From Pseudomonadota bacterium (GTDB taxonomy: Bacteria > Pseudomonadota > Gammaproteobacteria > Burkholderiales > Thiobacillaceae): a stretch of 64,000 bases of DNA. The notes under the pieces were generated by a model. The model ran no database searches and was not told where the DNA came from. It was given only the letters and a program-made list of their open reading frames with translations. Position 1 is the first letter of the stretch. Every line of letters begins with the position of its first letter. A program made the position numbers and the translations under genes. Below are positions 19,114 through 27,459 of this stretch, one piece after another. The stretch covers positions 49,162 to 113,161 of the forward strand of contig JAJZPR010000006.1 of NCBI GenBank assembly GCA_021847835.1, given 5' to 3'.

Positions 19114-19766
19114 TGGCCATTGATCCCGCCTGCTGCGGCGAAGACGACCACCACGGCGGCGCGCACCCTGCGGGCTACGGCATCACGCAGACCGGCAGCT
19201 TCGACGCCGAGGCCTTCGAGCGCGCGGTGAAAGACCTGCTCGCCGCCTGCGGCGTGCCCTCTGACACCGTGCACACCGGGCGCACCGCCCAGCGCGTGCG
19301 CGAGCTTTGGCAGAAGCGCCTTCTGGGCGGCTACGCCCTCGATCCCGGCGAGGCACTGGGCGAGGGCTTCGAGGACAGCCGCCGCGACATGGTGGTGGTG
19401 CGCGGCATCGCCATCCACGGCGTGTGTCCGCACCATCTGGTGCCGTTCCGCGGCGTGGCGCACGTCGCCTATATCCCCGGCGGCCGCCTGCACGGCTTCG
19501 GCCGCATCGCGCGCCTGGTCGACGCCATCGGCCACCGCTTCACCTACCAGGAATGGATGACGCGCGACATCGCCGAGGCCATGATGGAACACGGCAAGGC
19601 CGCGGGCGCCGCCTGCATCATCGAGGCCGAGCAGCTTTGCCTGCTGCTGGGCGAAGACCGCCGCGGCGACGAGCGCGTGGTGACCCAGGCCTTTTCCGGC
19701 TGCTTCGAAACCAGCGATCAGTTGCGCAACGAATTTCTGCGCGCCGTGCAGGGTGCGCGGATTTGA
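19113..19766 (+). CDS. folE: GTP cyclohydrolase I
   Basis: Converts GTP to dihydroneopterin triphosphate, the entry to folate/pterin synthesis. 217 residues; zinc-site motif GVCPHHLVPF (~102-111), GFGRIARLVD (~128-137) and the second cysteine in QLCLLLGEDRRG (~170). The N-terminus has a His/Cys-rich stretch (DPACCGEDDHHGGAH) that might bind metal. The usual LLMxxRGV-like segment is changed to LLLGEDRRGD, a small oddity. It is coupled to the hydrolase gene upstream. Confidence 0.9.
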   Translation: MAIDPACCGEDDHHGGAHPAGYGITQTGSFDAEAFERAVKDLLAACGVPSDTVHTGRTAQRVRELWQKRLLGGYALDPGEALGEGFEDSRRDMVVVRGIAIHGVCPHHLVPFRGVAHVAYIPGGRLHGFGRIARLVDAIGHRFTYQEWMTRDIAEAMMEHGKAAGAACIIEAEQLCLLLGEDRRGDERVVTQAFSGCFETSDQLRNEFLRAVQGARI

Positions 19767-20359
19767 GATTGCGCGGACTCAAGCCTGCCTGCCTGCTGGC
19801 CTGCCTGTCCGGTCCCCTCGCCGTGCAGGCGGCGCCTGTCCGGGAGGGCGTCACGCGCCACAGCGTCGATCCGGATACCGGCCTCTCCACCTGGGAGGTC
19901 GATACCCGGGGTGTGCACCTGAGGTTCACCCAGATCAGTCCCGAGCAGGCGCGCGCCTTCATGCTGAACCGCGGCATGGACAGGCAATCCGTCGAGGAAT
20001 TCGCCCGCACCTGCGTGTACATGACGGTGGTGCGCAACGACAGCAAACAACCCATTGAGCACAAGCTCGCGTATTGGCATTATTCACCCGAAGGCAACCA
20101 AACGCGGGCCATGCTGACCAAGCACGACTGGCTCGACCGCTGGCAGCCGCGCAGTCTTTCAAGAACCGTAAAGCTGGCGTTCGACTGGTCGCAGTTCCCG
20201 GTGGAACAGACCTTCTTTCCCGGCGACTGGAACCAGGGCATGACCACATTCGAACTGCCGGCCGGCAGCCGTTTCGACGTGCTCTACCGCTGGCGGCAAA
20301 ACGGCAAACTTCATGAAGGGAAGCTGCAGCATGTTCAATGTCCGGCATCTTTTGACTAG
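19763..20359 (+). CDS. Uncharacterised secreted protein
   Basis: About 198 residues beginning with a signal-peptide-like stretch (KPACLLACLSGPLAVQA). TTG at 19763 overlaps the folE stop as TTGA; a second TTG two codons later is also possible, so the start is uncertain. The mature part contains RTCVYMTVVRNDS, a beta-rich C-terminal half and YRWRQNGKLHEGKL, with two cysteines that could form a disulfide. It overlaps the next gene, a periplasmic thioredoxin-like protein, so it may depend on that protein. Family not recognised. Confidence 0.65.
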   Translation: MRLRGLKPACLLACLSGPLAVQAAPVREGVTRHSVDPDTGLSTWEVDTRGVHLRFTQISPEQARAFMLNRGMDRQSVEEFARTCVYMTVVRNDSKQPIEHKLAYWHYSPEGNQTRAMLTKHDWLDRWQPRSLSRTVKLAFDWSQFPVEQTFFPGDWNQGMTTFELPAGSRFDVLYRWRQNGKLHEGKLQHVQCPASFD

Positions 20360-20867
20360 CCTTCTGTTTGTCGCCTTGGCCGGCCCGGCGGCTGCCGCCG
20401 AACCGCCATTGCAGTTCTCCTACACCCCTTTCAAGCCGCGCATCGCAGCACCGGCAATGAAACTGAAGGACATGGACGGCCAGACGGTGGAACTCGCCAG
20501 GCTGCGCGGCAAGGTCGTCATCGTCAATTTCTGGGCGACCTGGTGTCCGCCCTGCCGTCGCGAATTCCCCTCCATGGAGCGTTTGCGGCTGAAAATGGCG
20601 GGCAAGCCGGTGGTGATCCTGGGCGTCAACGAAGGCGAAACCGTCGACATGATCGAGCAGTTCAATTCCACGCTCGACGTGCAGCCGCAGTTCCCCATCC
20701 TGCTCGACCCCGAAGGCGAGGCCATGGCGCCCTGGCCGGTGCGCGGATTGCCGACCACCTTCTTCATCGACAAGCGGGGCCGTCTGGCCTACAGCGCGAT
20801 CGGCGGCAGGGAATTCGATCATCCGGAAATGGTGCGGCTGATCGAAACCATGATCGCAGAGAAATGA
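20331..20867 (+). CDS. TlpA-like thiol-disulfide oxidoreductase
   Basis: A 178-residue periplasmic thioredoxin-fold protein: signal peptide (MFNVRHLLTSLLFVALAGPAAA), active site FWATWCPPCRREF (CPPC, about residues 70-73), and the cis-Pro region RGLPTTFFID. ATG 20331 has GAAGGGA nine bases upstream. TlpA/ResA-type proteins reduce cytochrome c apoproteins or other periplasmic disulfides. It overlaps its neighbours on both sides, so it lies in one transcript with the secreted protein and the methyltransferase-like gene. Confidence 0.87.
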   Translation: MFNVRHLLTSLLFVALAGPAAAAEPPLQFSYTPFKPRIAAPAMKLKDMDGQTVELARLRGKVVIVNFWATWCPPCRREFPSMERLRLKMAGKPVVILGVNEGETVDMIEQFNSTLDVQPQFPILLDPEGEAMAPWPVRGLPTTFFIDKRGRLAYSAIGGREFDHPEMVRLIETMIAEK

Positions 20868-21325
20868 CCCGGGACAACCACAAGCGCCCCTCCACCCTGT
20901 TGCCGCCGCCGCTGGTTTACGTGGCGGCATTGTGGGCGGCATGGGAACTGCACGAACGGCTTCCGCTGCCTTTCCCCAAACTTTCCGGTATCGGCTGGCT
21001 GCTGGTCATACTGGGCTGCATGCTGCTTCTGTGGGCGGCATTGACCATGTTCCGCCACCGCACCACGGTCAATCCCTACAAAGGGGTGGCGTACCTGGTG
21101 CAGGACGGGCCCTTCGCCTTTTCACGCAATCCCATCTACCTCGGCGACAGCGTGATCTATTTCGGGGTGATGCTGATCTGGGGCAATCTCTGGCCGCTGC
21201 TGCTCTACCCCGTCGTGTGGGCCGCGATCCGCTACGGGGTCATCCGCAACGAGGAAGCGCATCTCGGCGCAAAATTCGGCGAAGCCTACCGGGAATATTG
21301 CAGGCGCGTCAGACGCTGGCTCTGA
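20864..21325 (+). CDS. Isoprenylcysteine methyltransferase-like membrane protein
   Basis: A 153-residue integral membrane protein of the ICMT/PEMT superfamily: three or four helices, then GPFAFSRNPIYLGD (SAM-binding RNPxY motif, ~82-95) and EEAHLGAKFGEAYREYCRRV at the C-terminus. Probably an S-adenosylmethionine-dependent methyltransferase with unknown substrate. ATGA overlap with the TlpA-like gene; its 3' end overlaps tail-to-tail with tatD by 17 bases. Confidence 0.82.
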   Translation: MTRDNHKRPSTLLPPPLVYVAALWAAWELHERLPLPFPKLSGIGWLLVILGCMLLLWAALTMFRHRTTVNPYKGVAYLVQDGPFAFSRNPIYLGDSVIYFGVMLIWGNLWPLLLYPVVWAAIRYGVIRNEEAHLGAKFGEAYREYCRRVRRWL

Positions 21326-22100
21326 GCTTCAACACCGCTTCCGCGTTTTCGGTGGTGCGTGCGGCCACTTCCTCCGCGCCGATGCCGCGCAGCTCGGCCA
21401 GCACCTGGGCGATCCTTGGCAGTTCCGCCGGCTCGTTGCGCTGCCTGGCGATCCATTCGGGCGGGATGTCCGGCCCGTCGGTTTCCAGCACGATAGATCC
21501 CAGCGGCAACTCTGCCGCCAGCCCGCGCAGGCGGGTGGCGCGCGTGTAAGTCATCGCGCCGCCAAAGCCCAGTTTGAACCCGAGCTTGAGATATTCCTGC
21601 GCCTGCTGCACGGAGCCGTTGAAGGCGTGGGCGATGCCGCCCGGCACTTTGATGCGCCGCAACTGCTTGAGTATCTGGTCGTTGGCGCGTCGGATGTGCA
21701 AGAGCACCGGCAGCTCGTATTTGCTCGCCAGCTTCAGTTGCTCGATGAAAAAGAATTCCTGACGCTCGAGATCCTCTTCATGCACCCCCGGGCGGTCGAT
21801 GCGCGACTGGAAGCGGTCGAGGCCGATTTCGCCCACCGCCACCGGGCGTTCCTTCCGGATCGCCTCGTCCAGCAGCGCCAGGTGTTCTTCGCGGTGCACG
21901 TGCACGTACATGGGGTGCATGCCCAGCGCGATTTCCACGCCGCCGTAGCGGCGGCAATCGACGGCGGACTGGAAATTGAACGCCGCCACCGCCGGCACGA
22001 TGATCCCTTCCACGCCCGCAGCCTGCGCGCGCGCGGCGACCGCGTCGCGGTCCGCATCGTATTCCGCGGCATCGAGATGGCAGTGCGTGTCGATCAGCAT
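21309..22100 (-). CDS. tatD: TatD-family metal-dependent hydrolase (DNase)
   Basis: A 263-residue amidohydrolase-fold metalloenzyme; family members act as 3'-5' exonucleases or tRNA/D-amino acid-related hydrolases. Metal ligands are seen in DTHCHLDAAEYD (3-14), GEIGLDRF (~91), and HIRRAND (~137), HAFNGS (~161), ETDGPD (~210). It converges with the methyltransferase-like gene and follows mutY, with only 8 bases between. Whether it is TatD or the close YcfH paralog cannot be settled by eye. Confidence 0.85.
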   Translation of the reverse strand: MLIDTHCHLDAAEYDADRDAVAARAQAAGVEGIIVPAVAAFNFQSAVDCRRYGGVEIALGMHPMYVHVHREEHLALLDEAIRKERPVAVGEIGLDRFQSRIDRPGVHEEDLERQEFFFIEQLKLASKYELPVLLHIRRANDQILKQLRRIKVPGGIAHAFNGSVQQAQEYLKLGFKLGFGGAMTYTRATRLRGLAAELPLGSIVLETDGPDIPPEWIARQRNEPAELPRIAQVLAELRGIGAEEVAARTTENAEAVLKLRASV

Positions 22101-22108
22101 GAAAGGGA

Positions 22109-23137
22109 TTATGCCGGGAGTTTTTCCAGGATGGCCTTCACCGGTTTGGGAATGGCGGCCCCCAGAGCATCGGCATGATCCATCCAGACCGTGCCCGGCT
22201 CGCTGGCCGCGGAGACACGCCCGTCAAGCGAAAGCAGGAGCGGCAGTATGGACAGCCGGAAATGCGTGAACGTGTGGGTAAAGCCTTGCAGTTCTTCAAT
22301 GCTTGCCGGCACCTGGCCGGTCAGCCGCAAACAGGCGGCTGCGCTGTCGCCTTCGGCCTCCGGCAGGCTCCATAACCCGCCCCAGATGCCCGGTGCGGGG
22401 CGCCTGACCAGCAGGACGTCGCGGCCATGACGGATGACCATCAAGGTGGCGCTGCGCTCGGGCAGCGCTTTTCTAGGACGTGGCGCCGGCAGGCTGGCGG
22501 TACGGTTTTCCCTGAGCGCGAGACAATCGGCAGCGAGCGGGCATTGCGCACACCTTGGTTTGCCGCGTGTGCAGATTGTGGCCCCAAGGTCCATCAATGC
22601 CTGGGTGTAGGTTTCGATGCCCGTTTCCGGCAAGAGGCTCTCGCTCAACCGCCACAGCCGGCTTTCCACCGTTTTGTCGCCCGGCCAGCCGTCGACGGCA
22701 AAGACACGGGCAAGCACGCGCCTGACGTTGCCGTCGAGAATGGCACGGCGCTCGCCGTAGGCAAAGGCGCCGATGGCGGCGGCGGTGGAGCGGCCGATGC
22801 CGGGCAGGCCGACAATATCGTCGAAGCTGCGCGGGAAAATGCCGCCATGCCTTTCCATGATTCTTCGCGCGGCGCGATGCAGGTTGCGCCCGCGCGCATA
22901 GTAGCCAAGGCCTGCCCAGCAAGTGAGCACTTCTTCTTCGCTCGCCGCGGCGAGGGCGGCAACATCGGGGAAACGCGCCATGAAGCGCTCGTAATAAGGG
23001 ATGACGGTGGCGACCTGGGTCTGCTGCAGCATGATTTCCGAAACCCAGATGCGGTAGGGATCGCGGCTTGCCTGCCACGGCAGGTGATGGCGCCCGTGCC
23101 GGCGCTGCCAATCGGTCAGCTTTGCGGAAAAACTCAT
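22109..23137 (-). CDS. mutY: A/G-specific adenine DNA glycosylase
   Basis: Removes adenine mispaired with 8-oxoguanine. 342 residues: helix-hairpin-helix VGLPGIGRSTAAAIGAF with the catalytic Asp in AILDGNVRRVL (~130-140), the four-cysteine [4Fe-4S] loop (CTRGKPRCAQCPLAADC, ~188-204), and a C-terminal NUDIX-like 8-oxoG recognition domain. ATG 23137 opens MSFSAKLTDW; the frame runs further upstream without homology. Confidence 0.95.
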   Translation of the reverse strand: MSFSAKLTDWQRRHGRHHLPWQASRDPYRIWVSEIMLQQTQVATVIPYYERFMARFPDVAALAAASEEEVLTCWAGLGYYARGRNLHRAARRIMERHGGIFPRSFDDIVGLPGIGRSTAAAIGAFAYGERRAILDGNVRRVLARVFAVDGWPGDKTVESRLWRLSESLLPETGIETYTQALMDLGATICTRGKPRCAQCPLAADCLALRENRTASLPAPRPRKALPERSATLMVIRHGRDVLLVRRPAPGIWGGLWSLPEAEGDSAAACLRLTGQVPASIEELQGFTHTFTHFRLSILPLLLSLDGRVSAASEPGTVWMDHADALGAAIPKPVKAILEKLPA

Positions 23138-23212
23138 GCCCGCATGGTAACAAAACGGGAACGAGCCGGCGCAGGCAGCGCCTTGCGGCAGGCACCGGGC
23201 CGGGGCGGCCTC

Positions 23213-23231
23213 AAAAAGCCGGCCCGCCGGC
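23213..23231 (-). terminator. Likely rho-independent terminator after the DUF1631 gene
   Basis: On the reverse strand: GCCGG-CGGG-CCGGC followed by TTTTT, 20-38 bases after the DUF1631 stop and before mutY. Confidence 0.7.
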
Positions 23232-23250
23232 AACCTGTGCGACGGGGAAA

Positions 23251-25437
23251 TCAGGCGCCCATGACGCGCTGCTTGAAGAAGGCGATCAGCTTGCTGAAAG
23301 CCGACTCGGTCACGGATTCGCGCCCCATCAGCACGGCACGCCCGGAGCGCATCTTGTCCGCCAATCGAAGCGGGCTGACGGAAAACATGTTGCGGCCGTT
23401 CAGGTCGGCCAGCAGGTAATTGCCCTTGAGACCGCTCACCCACACCACATGCACCCAGTCGGAACTGCCGTCATCGTGATGGAATTGCAGCCTGTCGCCC
23501 TTTTTCAGGGATTGGGCGCAAAGCGTGTATTCGTCCTCGATTTCAGGCAGGGGTTCGGCGTAGCGGGGATCGCCCAGGCCGGCATGTTCGGCGGCTTCCG
23601 CCTCGTCCGGCGGCAAGTCGTCCAGCAGCGCCTCGGCCTCGGGCAGCGGCACCGTGAGCGAATGCGGGCGCACGGCATTGGCATGCAGGGTCACCAGGCC
23701 GGCAAAGAACTTTTCCACGGCATCGCCCGGCATGCCGACCTTGTCCACGCCTTCGCGCAGGCGCTTGAGCAGGCCCGGCAGAATCCGCACCATCATCAGG
23801 CGGCTATCCATGTCCGGCTTGCTTTGCACGCTCCACAGCAGCTCGCGCATGGTTTCGATATGCGCGGAAAGGCGCGGCGAGATCTCGCCCCCCTCGACAT
23901 ATTCTGCAACCAGCAAAGGCGCCCAGCGATCGCGCAGGAAGACTGCAATGGTTTCCGGCGCGGGCTGCTCGGCAAGGGCGCGGCGGATGTGCTCGCGCAC
24001 CACGGATTCGGCCATTTCGCTGCGCTCGGTGCGCTGGATTTCGGCCACGCTGTCGGCCATGCCGGCTTCCATCTCCTGCTCGCGCCTGGCCTGCAGTTCG
24101 GCCAGGGCGGTGCAGGCCTGCTCGAACACGCCGGCATCCTGGTCGAACTCGCTGATGATTTTCTCGATGATGGTTTCGACTTCCGCCTGCAGGGGATCGA
24201 TCTTGCCTTCCTGGCCGGCCGGCTGCACGGCGAGCGATGCGATCATGTCGAGCACGCGCCGCGCCGGATGATCGCGCTGCGTGAAGAAGCCCCGATCAAT
24301 GATGGCAACCTTGAGCACCGGCACCTGGAGCTTGGCGATCAGCTGCTTGAGATGCTCGGGGATGGCCTGGTCCTCGAACAGGTAGTCGAACAGCATGGCC
24401 ACGGCATCGATCATCACCGTCTCGATCTGGCTGGCCGACAGCATGGCCGGGCTTTGCTGCAATTCCCGCACTACATTGGGGAATCCGTCGCCGCCGGCGA
24501 GAGAGCTGCGCAGATCGATCGTCACCCCGCCGGGCAAGCTGAGCGCCCCGACCTGGAGCCGGTTGAGCGCTTCCAGCATGCTGATGCCAAGCAGGGTGGC
24601 GCCCGCCCCGGCCCCGGCCGCCTGTCCCGAAGCCGCCCCGCCAACGCCGCCGCCCGCGCCTTGCCCGGCGGCCATTTTCTCGAACAAGCCCAGAAGCTCG
24701 GTCTGCTCGGGCTGGCGCGACTTCACGCGGCCGGCCTGATCGGGACGGCTGCGTATGCCGGCCTTGAAATCGGGCAGTATGCCCCTGCTTAGAAGGAAGC
24801 GGTTGATTTCCTGATAAATGACCGGCAGTTCGGGATAAAGCACCAGGTCGAACTGGTTGAGCAGCACCAGCTGAGCTTTCTGCTCGATCCTGATCTTTGC
24901 CATGCCCTCCAGCAGGGCCTCGCACAGCAGCTTGGGACCGAGCGGGTTTTCGTCGGCGGCAAGTTGCTGGCGCCCAAGCAGGATGCCCATGCGCGCATCC
25001 AGGCCAACCAGTTCCTCGGCGCAATTGTAGCGCAGGCGCGAACTGGATTTGTTGACGGCAAGCGTGGCTTCGTAAGCGGTGTCATCCATCAGCGAAAGCT
25101 CGGCCGGCATGGCTTGTTCGCGGCGGCGGGTCTCGCCGCATTCGGCGTCTATCGCCTGGATCAGTGCCTGCTTGCAGGTCTGGAAAAGCTCGGTGCTCTG
25201 CCGGTTGAGGAGGCCCAGGGCCTGAAAATAGATATCGCGCGTCTCGGCCAGAGGCGCATGGTCGGCCAGTCCAAGCAGGCTGTTTTCCATGGCCTCGGTT
25301 TGCGCAGTCAATTCCCGGATAACGCCGGCAGCCAGCCTGTCCCTGCTTTCTTGCAGGAGCGCGAGGTGCTCGGCGCTGATGGAATTGCGTCGGCCCTTGC
25401 TGTAATCACTCAAATTGACTATGCCGCTGTCCGACAT
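23251..25437 (-). CDS. DUF1631 family protein
   Basis: A 728-residue cytoplasmic protein matching the DUF1631 family common in Betaproteobacteria (sometimes mislabelled thymidine phosphorylase). ATG 25437 has AAGGAGAAG just upstream. Mostly helical and acidic; a Gly/Ala linker (about residues 250-280: GAGGGVGGAASGQAAGAGAG) divides it, and the C-terminal part (~620-728) looks beta-rich (DRLQFHHDDGSSDWVHVVWVSGLKGNYLLADLNG, in pieces), like a PilZ-type or SH3-like barrel. Function unknown. Confidence 0.8.
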   Translation of the reverse strand: MSDSGIVNLSDYSKGRRNSISAEHLALLQESRDRLAAGVIRELTAQTEAMENSLLGLADHAPLAETRDIYFQALGLLNRQSTELFQTCKQALIQAIDAECGETRRREQAMPAELSLMDDTAYEATLAVNKSSSRLRYNCAEELVGLDARMGILLGRQQLAADENPLGPKLLCEALLEGMAKIRIEQKAQLVLLNQFDLVLYPELPVIYQEINRFLLSRGILPDFKAGIRSRPDQAGRVKSRQPEQTELLGLFEKMAAGQGAGGGVGGAASGQAAGAGAGATLLGISMLEALNRLQVGALSLPGGVTIDLRSSLAGGDGFPNVVRELQQSPAMLSASQIETVMIDAVAMLFDYLFEDQAIPEHLKQLIAKLQVPVLKVAIIDRGFFTQRDHPARRVLDMIASLAVQPAGQEGKIDPLQAEVETIIEKIISEFDQDAGVFEQACTALAELQARREQEMEAGMADSVAEIQRTERSEMAESVVREHIRRALAEQPAPETIAVFLRDRWAPLLVAEYVEGGEISPRLSAHIETMRELLWSVQSKPDMDSRLMMVRILPGLLKRLREGVDKVGMPGDAVEKFFAGLVTLHANAVRPHSLTVPLPEAEALLDDLPPDEAEAAEHAGLGDPRYAEPLPEIEDEYTLCAQSLKKGDRLQFHHDDGSSDWVHVVWVSGLKGNYLLADLNGRNMFSVSPLRLADKMRSGRAVLMGRESVTESAFSKLIAFFKQRVMGA

Positions 25438-25813
25438 TTTCTTCTCCTTGGCATACCTTGGGGTGCCATACGCCGGAAAGCTAGGAAAAGGGCACGAGAT
25501 GCTGGCTGGAACATGAGGCCTGCGTTCATCCGGCAATCCCGCTATCTGGCTTCGGCCAGACCGGAGATTTTGCGTCCCCGCCTCGCGACGGGTTTGCCCT
25601 TCGGCGGTGCATTCCGGGTGTCTGGTCAGCCCATTCCCCGATGTTTCGATTTACGGACATTTGCGCTAAAACTTGAAAAAAGCCAGTTGCTTGATTTCTG
25701 TCGCGAAAAGCTTGGGAAATTTCTTCCGGCTCACGAGGCTTCATTCTTGCCGCATCGCCTGGAATTCCTTCGGAAAACCGCGCTTGAAAAGCCCGTAGTG
25801 CGCAGGGTTTTAT
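25438..25813. other. Gene-free stretch between the DUF1631 gene and tRNA-Gly copy 1
   Basis: No credible reading frame. It must hold the leftward promoter of the DUF1631 gene and the 3' flank of the tRNA. The last ~120 bases align loosely by eye with the 3' flank of tRNA-Gly copy 2 (42610-42732): both contain GGCTCA...TGCC..., ...GGAAA-CC-GCTTGAAAA in the same order, but with many changes. A weak hairpin CCC...GGG with TTTT lies at about 25787-25812. Confidence 0.55.
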
Positions 25814-25887
25814 TGGAGCGGGCGAAGGGAGTCGAACCCTCTTCATCAGCTTGGGAAGCTGAGGTAATGCCGTTATACGACGCCCGC
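25814..25887 (-). tRNA. tRNA-Gly (anticodon CCC), copy 1
   Basis: 74 bases including encoded CCA. Acceptor stem GCGGGCG/CGCCCGC, T arm GAGGGTTCGACTCCCTTC-type, anticodon stem TCAGC/GCTGA with loop TTCCCAA, giving CCC. Identical by eye to the copy at 42733-42806. Confidence 0.95.
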
Positions 25888-25955
25888 ATGGTAAAATTGC
25901 AAACTTTGCGAGTCTCCGCAACCGAGAGCGCATTCTAATGCTTGTTTCTTGCCAT

Positions 25956-26165
25956 ATGGAAGCATTTTCCCTGGTCATCAACGGCGAAAGCCGCAATTTT
26001 TCCGCGCCGATGACGGTAACCGGGCTGGTCGATGCCCTGGGCTATGCGGGGAAACGCGTGGCCGTCGAGCGCAACGGAGAAATCGTGCCGCGCAGCCGGC
26101 ATGGCGAAGTGCAGCTTGAAAATGGCGACAAGCTGGAAATCGTGGTTGCCGTAGGCGGCGGCTGA
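25956..26165 (+). CDS. thiS: Sulfur carrier protein ThiS, left copy
   Basis: 69-residue ubiquitin-like sulfur carrier of thiamine thiazole synthesis, ending in the required Gly-Gly (VAVGGG). ATG 25956 starts MEAFSLVING as in ThiS proteins; an in-frame ATG six codons upstream is less likely. It differs from the right copy at two residues (Asp/Glu and Val/Ile). Its downstream thiG is broken, so it would have to serve the distant intact ThiG. Confidence 0.9.
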   Translation: MEAFSLVINGESRNFSAPMTVTGLVDALGYAGKRVAVERNGEIVPRSRHGEVQLENGDKLEIVVAVGGG

Positions 26166-26177
26166 ACCGGAAAAGTC

Positions 26178-26243
26178 ATGGATCAACTGATCATTGCAGG
26201 CAAACCCTATTCCTCGCGCTTGCTGGTGGGCACCGGCGCATAA
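26178..26243 (+). pseudogene. Truncated thiG (first 20 codons)
   Basis: Begins [20 protein letters not shown] exactly like the intact thiG at 43161, then enters unrelated sequence and stops at TAA after one further codon. It marks the left junction of the island. Confidence 0.93.
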
Positions 26244-26735
26244 AAGACCAACATTTCCAGGTGTAAGTGCCGCCGCAATACCAATGGCAACTGTTATACA
26301 CATAGGAATGGGCTTGGGTTTAGCTGGCATTGGTAAGTCTGGGGCAGGAGTCTTCGGTTTAGGAAAATTTTTTTCTTGTGGAGCCTGAGGTTTCTGGGGA
26401 CTCTTTTGATGAGGTTGCCTTTCGCATCGTAGGCGTAGCGTTCGACGGGGTTGCCGTTCTGGTCCCAGACGGAAACCAGGCGACCGGCTTCGTCATACAC
26501 CTGTTCGACCTTGCCGCCGGTGGGGTCGGTGTTGACGCGGGGCTGGCTCTTGCCGTTGTAGCTTTGTAGCCAGTCGAAACCCTTGGGGGTGGTGGTCTTT
26601 GTGGTTCTGCCCGCGCCGTCGGTGGATATGCGGGAAACGTTGCCCAGGGGATCGCGGGTTTCGGCCAGGTCGCCGGCGTGGTTGTAGGCCAGCAGGGCGC
26701 TGTGGCCCAGGGGGTCGGTGATGCGTTCGAGGGCA
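26238..26735 (-). pseudogene. Rhs/YD-repeat gene remnant with orphan tip
   Basis: Reverse-strand YD repeats (ITDPLGHSALLAYNHAGDLAET, in pieces; GNPVERYAYDAKGNLIK) homologous to the two larger Rhs genes but more diverged. About 26410 the frame shifts: the reading frame that continues sensibly gives a proline-rich linker (PQAPQEKNFPKPKTPAP) and a hydrophobic end (CITVAIGIAAALTP) that runs into the thiG junction. No start codon region survives; both ends are broken. Confidence 0.75.
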
Positions 26736-26739
26736 TTTT

Positions 26740-27065
26740 GGTGTCTGACCCTATTTCTCACCCTCGCTATTTCTCACCCTCGAGGGCATTTTGGTGTCTG
26801 ACCCTATTTCTCACCCTATTTCTCCGCTATTTCTCCTTTTGCTGGCCGGCATCGCGCATTTGCGATTGCCGGATCGACCGGGACGGATCGAGCCTCGCGC
26901 GGTCAAGCGACGACCAAACCATCTCGCGCTCATGACGCAACCCCGCCATATCCTGAAAGCAGCCATCCTCAAACAGCGGCAGGCGCTTTATGCCGAGGGC
27001 TTATGGTAGTGCCATTGGTGTCTGACCCTATTTCTCCCTATTATTGGTGTCTGACCCTATTTCTC
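26740..27065. repeat. Four copies of GGTGTCTGACCCTATTTCTC
   Basis: The 20-base unit occurs at about 26740, 26793, 27017 and 27046, two on each side of the transposase tail, with extra partial copies of CCCTATTTCTC between. All copies have the same orientation. Confidence 0.85.
26835..27009 (+). pseudogene. Transposase C-terminal remnant (IS4-like)
   Basis: The last ~57 codons of a transposase, including RPGRIEPRAVKRRPNHLALM and a tail QPRHILKAAILKQRQ, typical of the C-terminus of IS4-family DDE transposases. No catalytic residues or upstream part remain; the sequence before it is repeat DNA. Confidence 0.7.
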
Positions 27066-27090
27066 CCTAACCCTATTTCTCCCTATAGGG

Positions 27091-27459
27091 CTACGAATTT
27101 ATCCTATGCGTCCTCTTCCACTTCTTGAGCAGAACCAACAACGCAACTGCAGTTAATGTCGGAAGCGCTGCCTGTACTGCGTCAATGGGATTGAAATAGG
27201 ACAGCAGAGATAAGCCGCTATCCCGCCCTATGGCAAATAGAATCGCGAGCGGTAACCCCACAGTCAGGACAGCGACGAGCCCGCCAACAACCATCACTGA
27301 CAGCGACTCAACGAAGCGAATAGCCGCCGCAATGGCAAGGGCTGCGGCCACTGTATTCAACCATGGCGAAGCTGCCAGTTGCGATAACACGAACATCGCG
27401 ATAAGAAGCACAACTGCGATAATTGAATACCCGGATAGCGCATGTGTCTTGCTCATCAT
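27091..27459 (-). CDS. Four-helix membrane protein, putative immunity to the second Rhs tip
   Basis: 122 residues with about four transmembrane segments (IIAVVLLIAMFVLS, TVAAALAIAAAI, VMVVGGLVAVLTVGLPL, LPTLTAVALLVLL) and a basic end. Its ATG overlaps the stop of the second Rhs gene by four bases. Rhs toxins are usually followed by a cognate immunity gene, so this role is inferred from position alone; no family recognised. A membrane immunity protein would fit a toxin acting at the inner membrane. Confidence 0.65.
   Translation of the reverse strand: MMSKTHALSGYSIIAVVLLIAMFVLSQLAASPWLNTVAAALAIAAAIRFVESLSVMVVGGLVAVLTVGLPLAILFAIGRDSGLSLLSYFNPIDAVQAALPTLTAVALLVLLKKWKRTHRINS

Larger units (their letters stand above)
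25814..26237. repeat. Direct duplication, left copy (tRNA-Gly, thiS, thiG start)
   Basis: Matches 42733-43220 with about five substitutions from the tRNA through thiS, and differs by the ~65-base repeat element present only in the right copy. The match stops abruptly within codon 21 of thiG, after CACCGGC, marking the left island junction at 26237/26238. Confidence 0.9.

Noticed and set aside
23068..24792. Rightward 574-codon frame opposite the DUF1631 gene
   Set aside because: Antisense shadow rich in His/Gln/Arg; DUF1631 has the start signal and family pattern.
26178..26243. A functional short peptide gene at the left thiG start
   Set aside because: It is identical to the first 20 codons of intact thiG and ends at the recombination junction.
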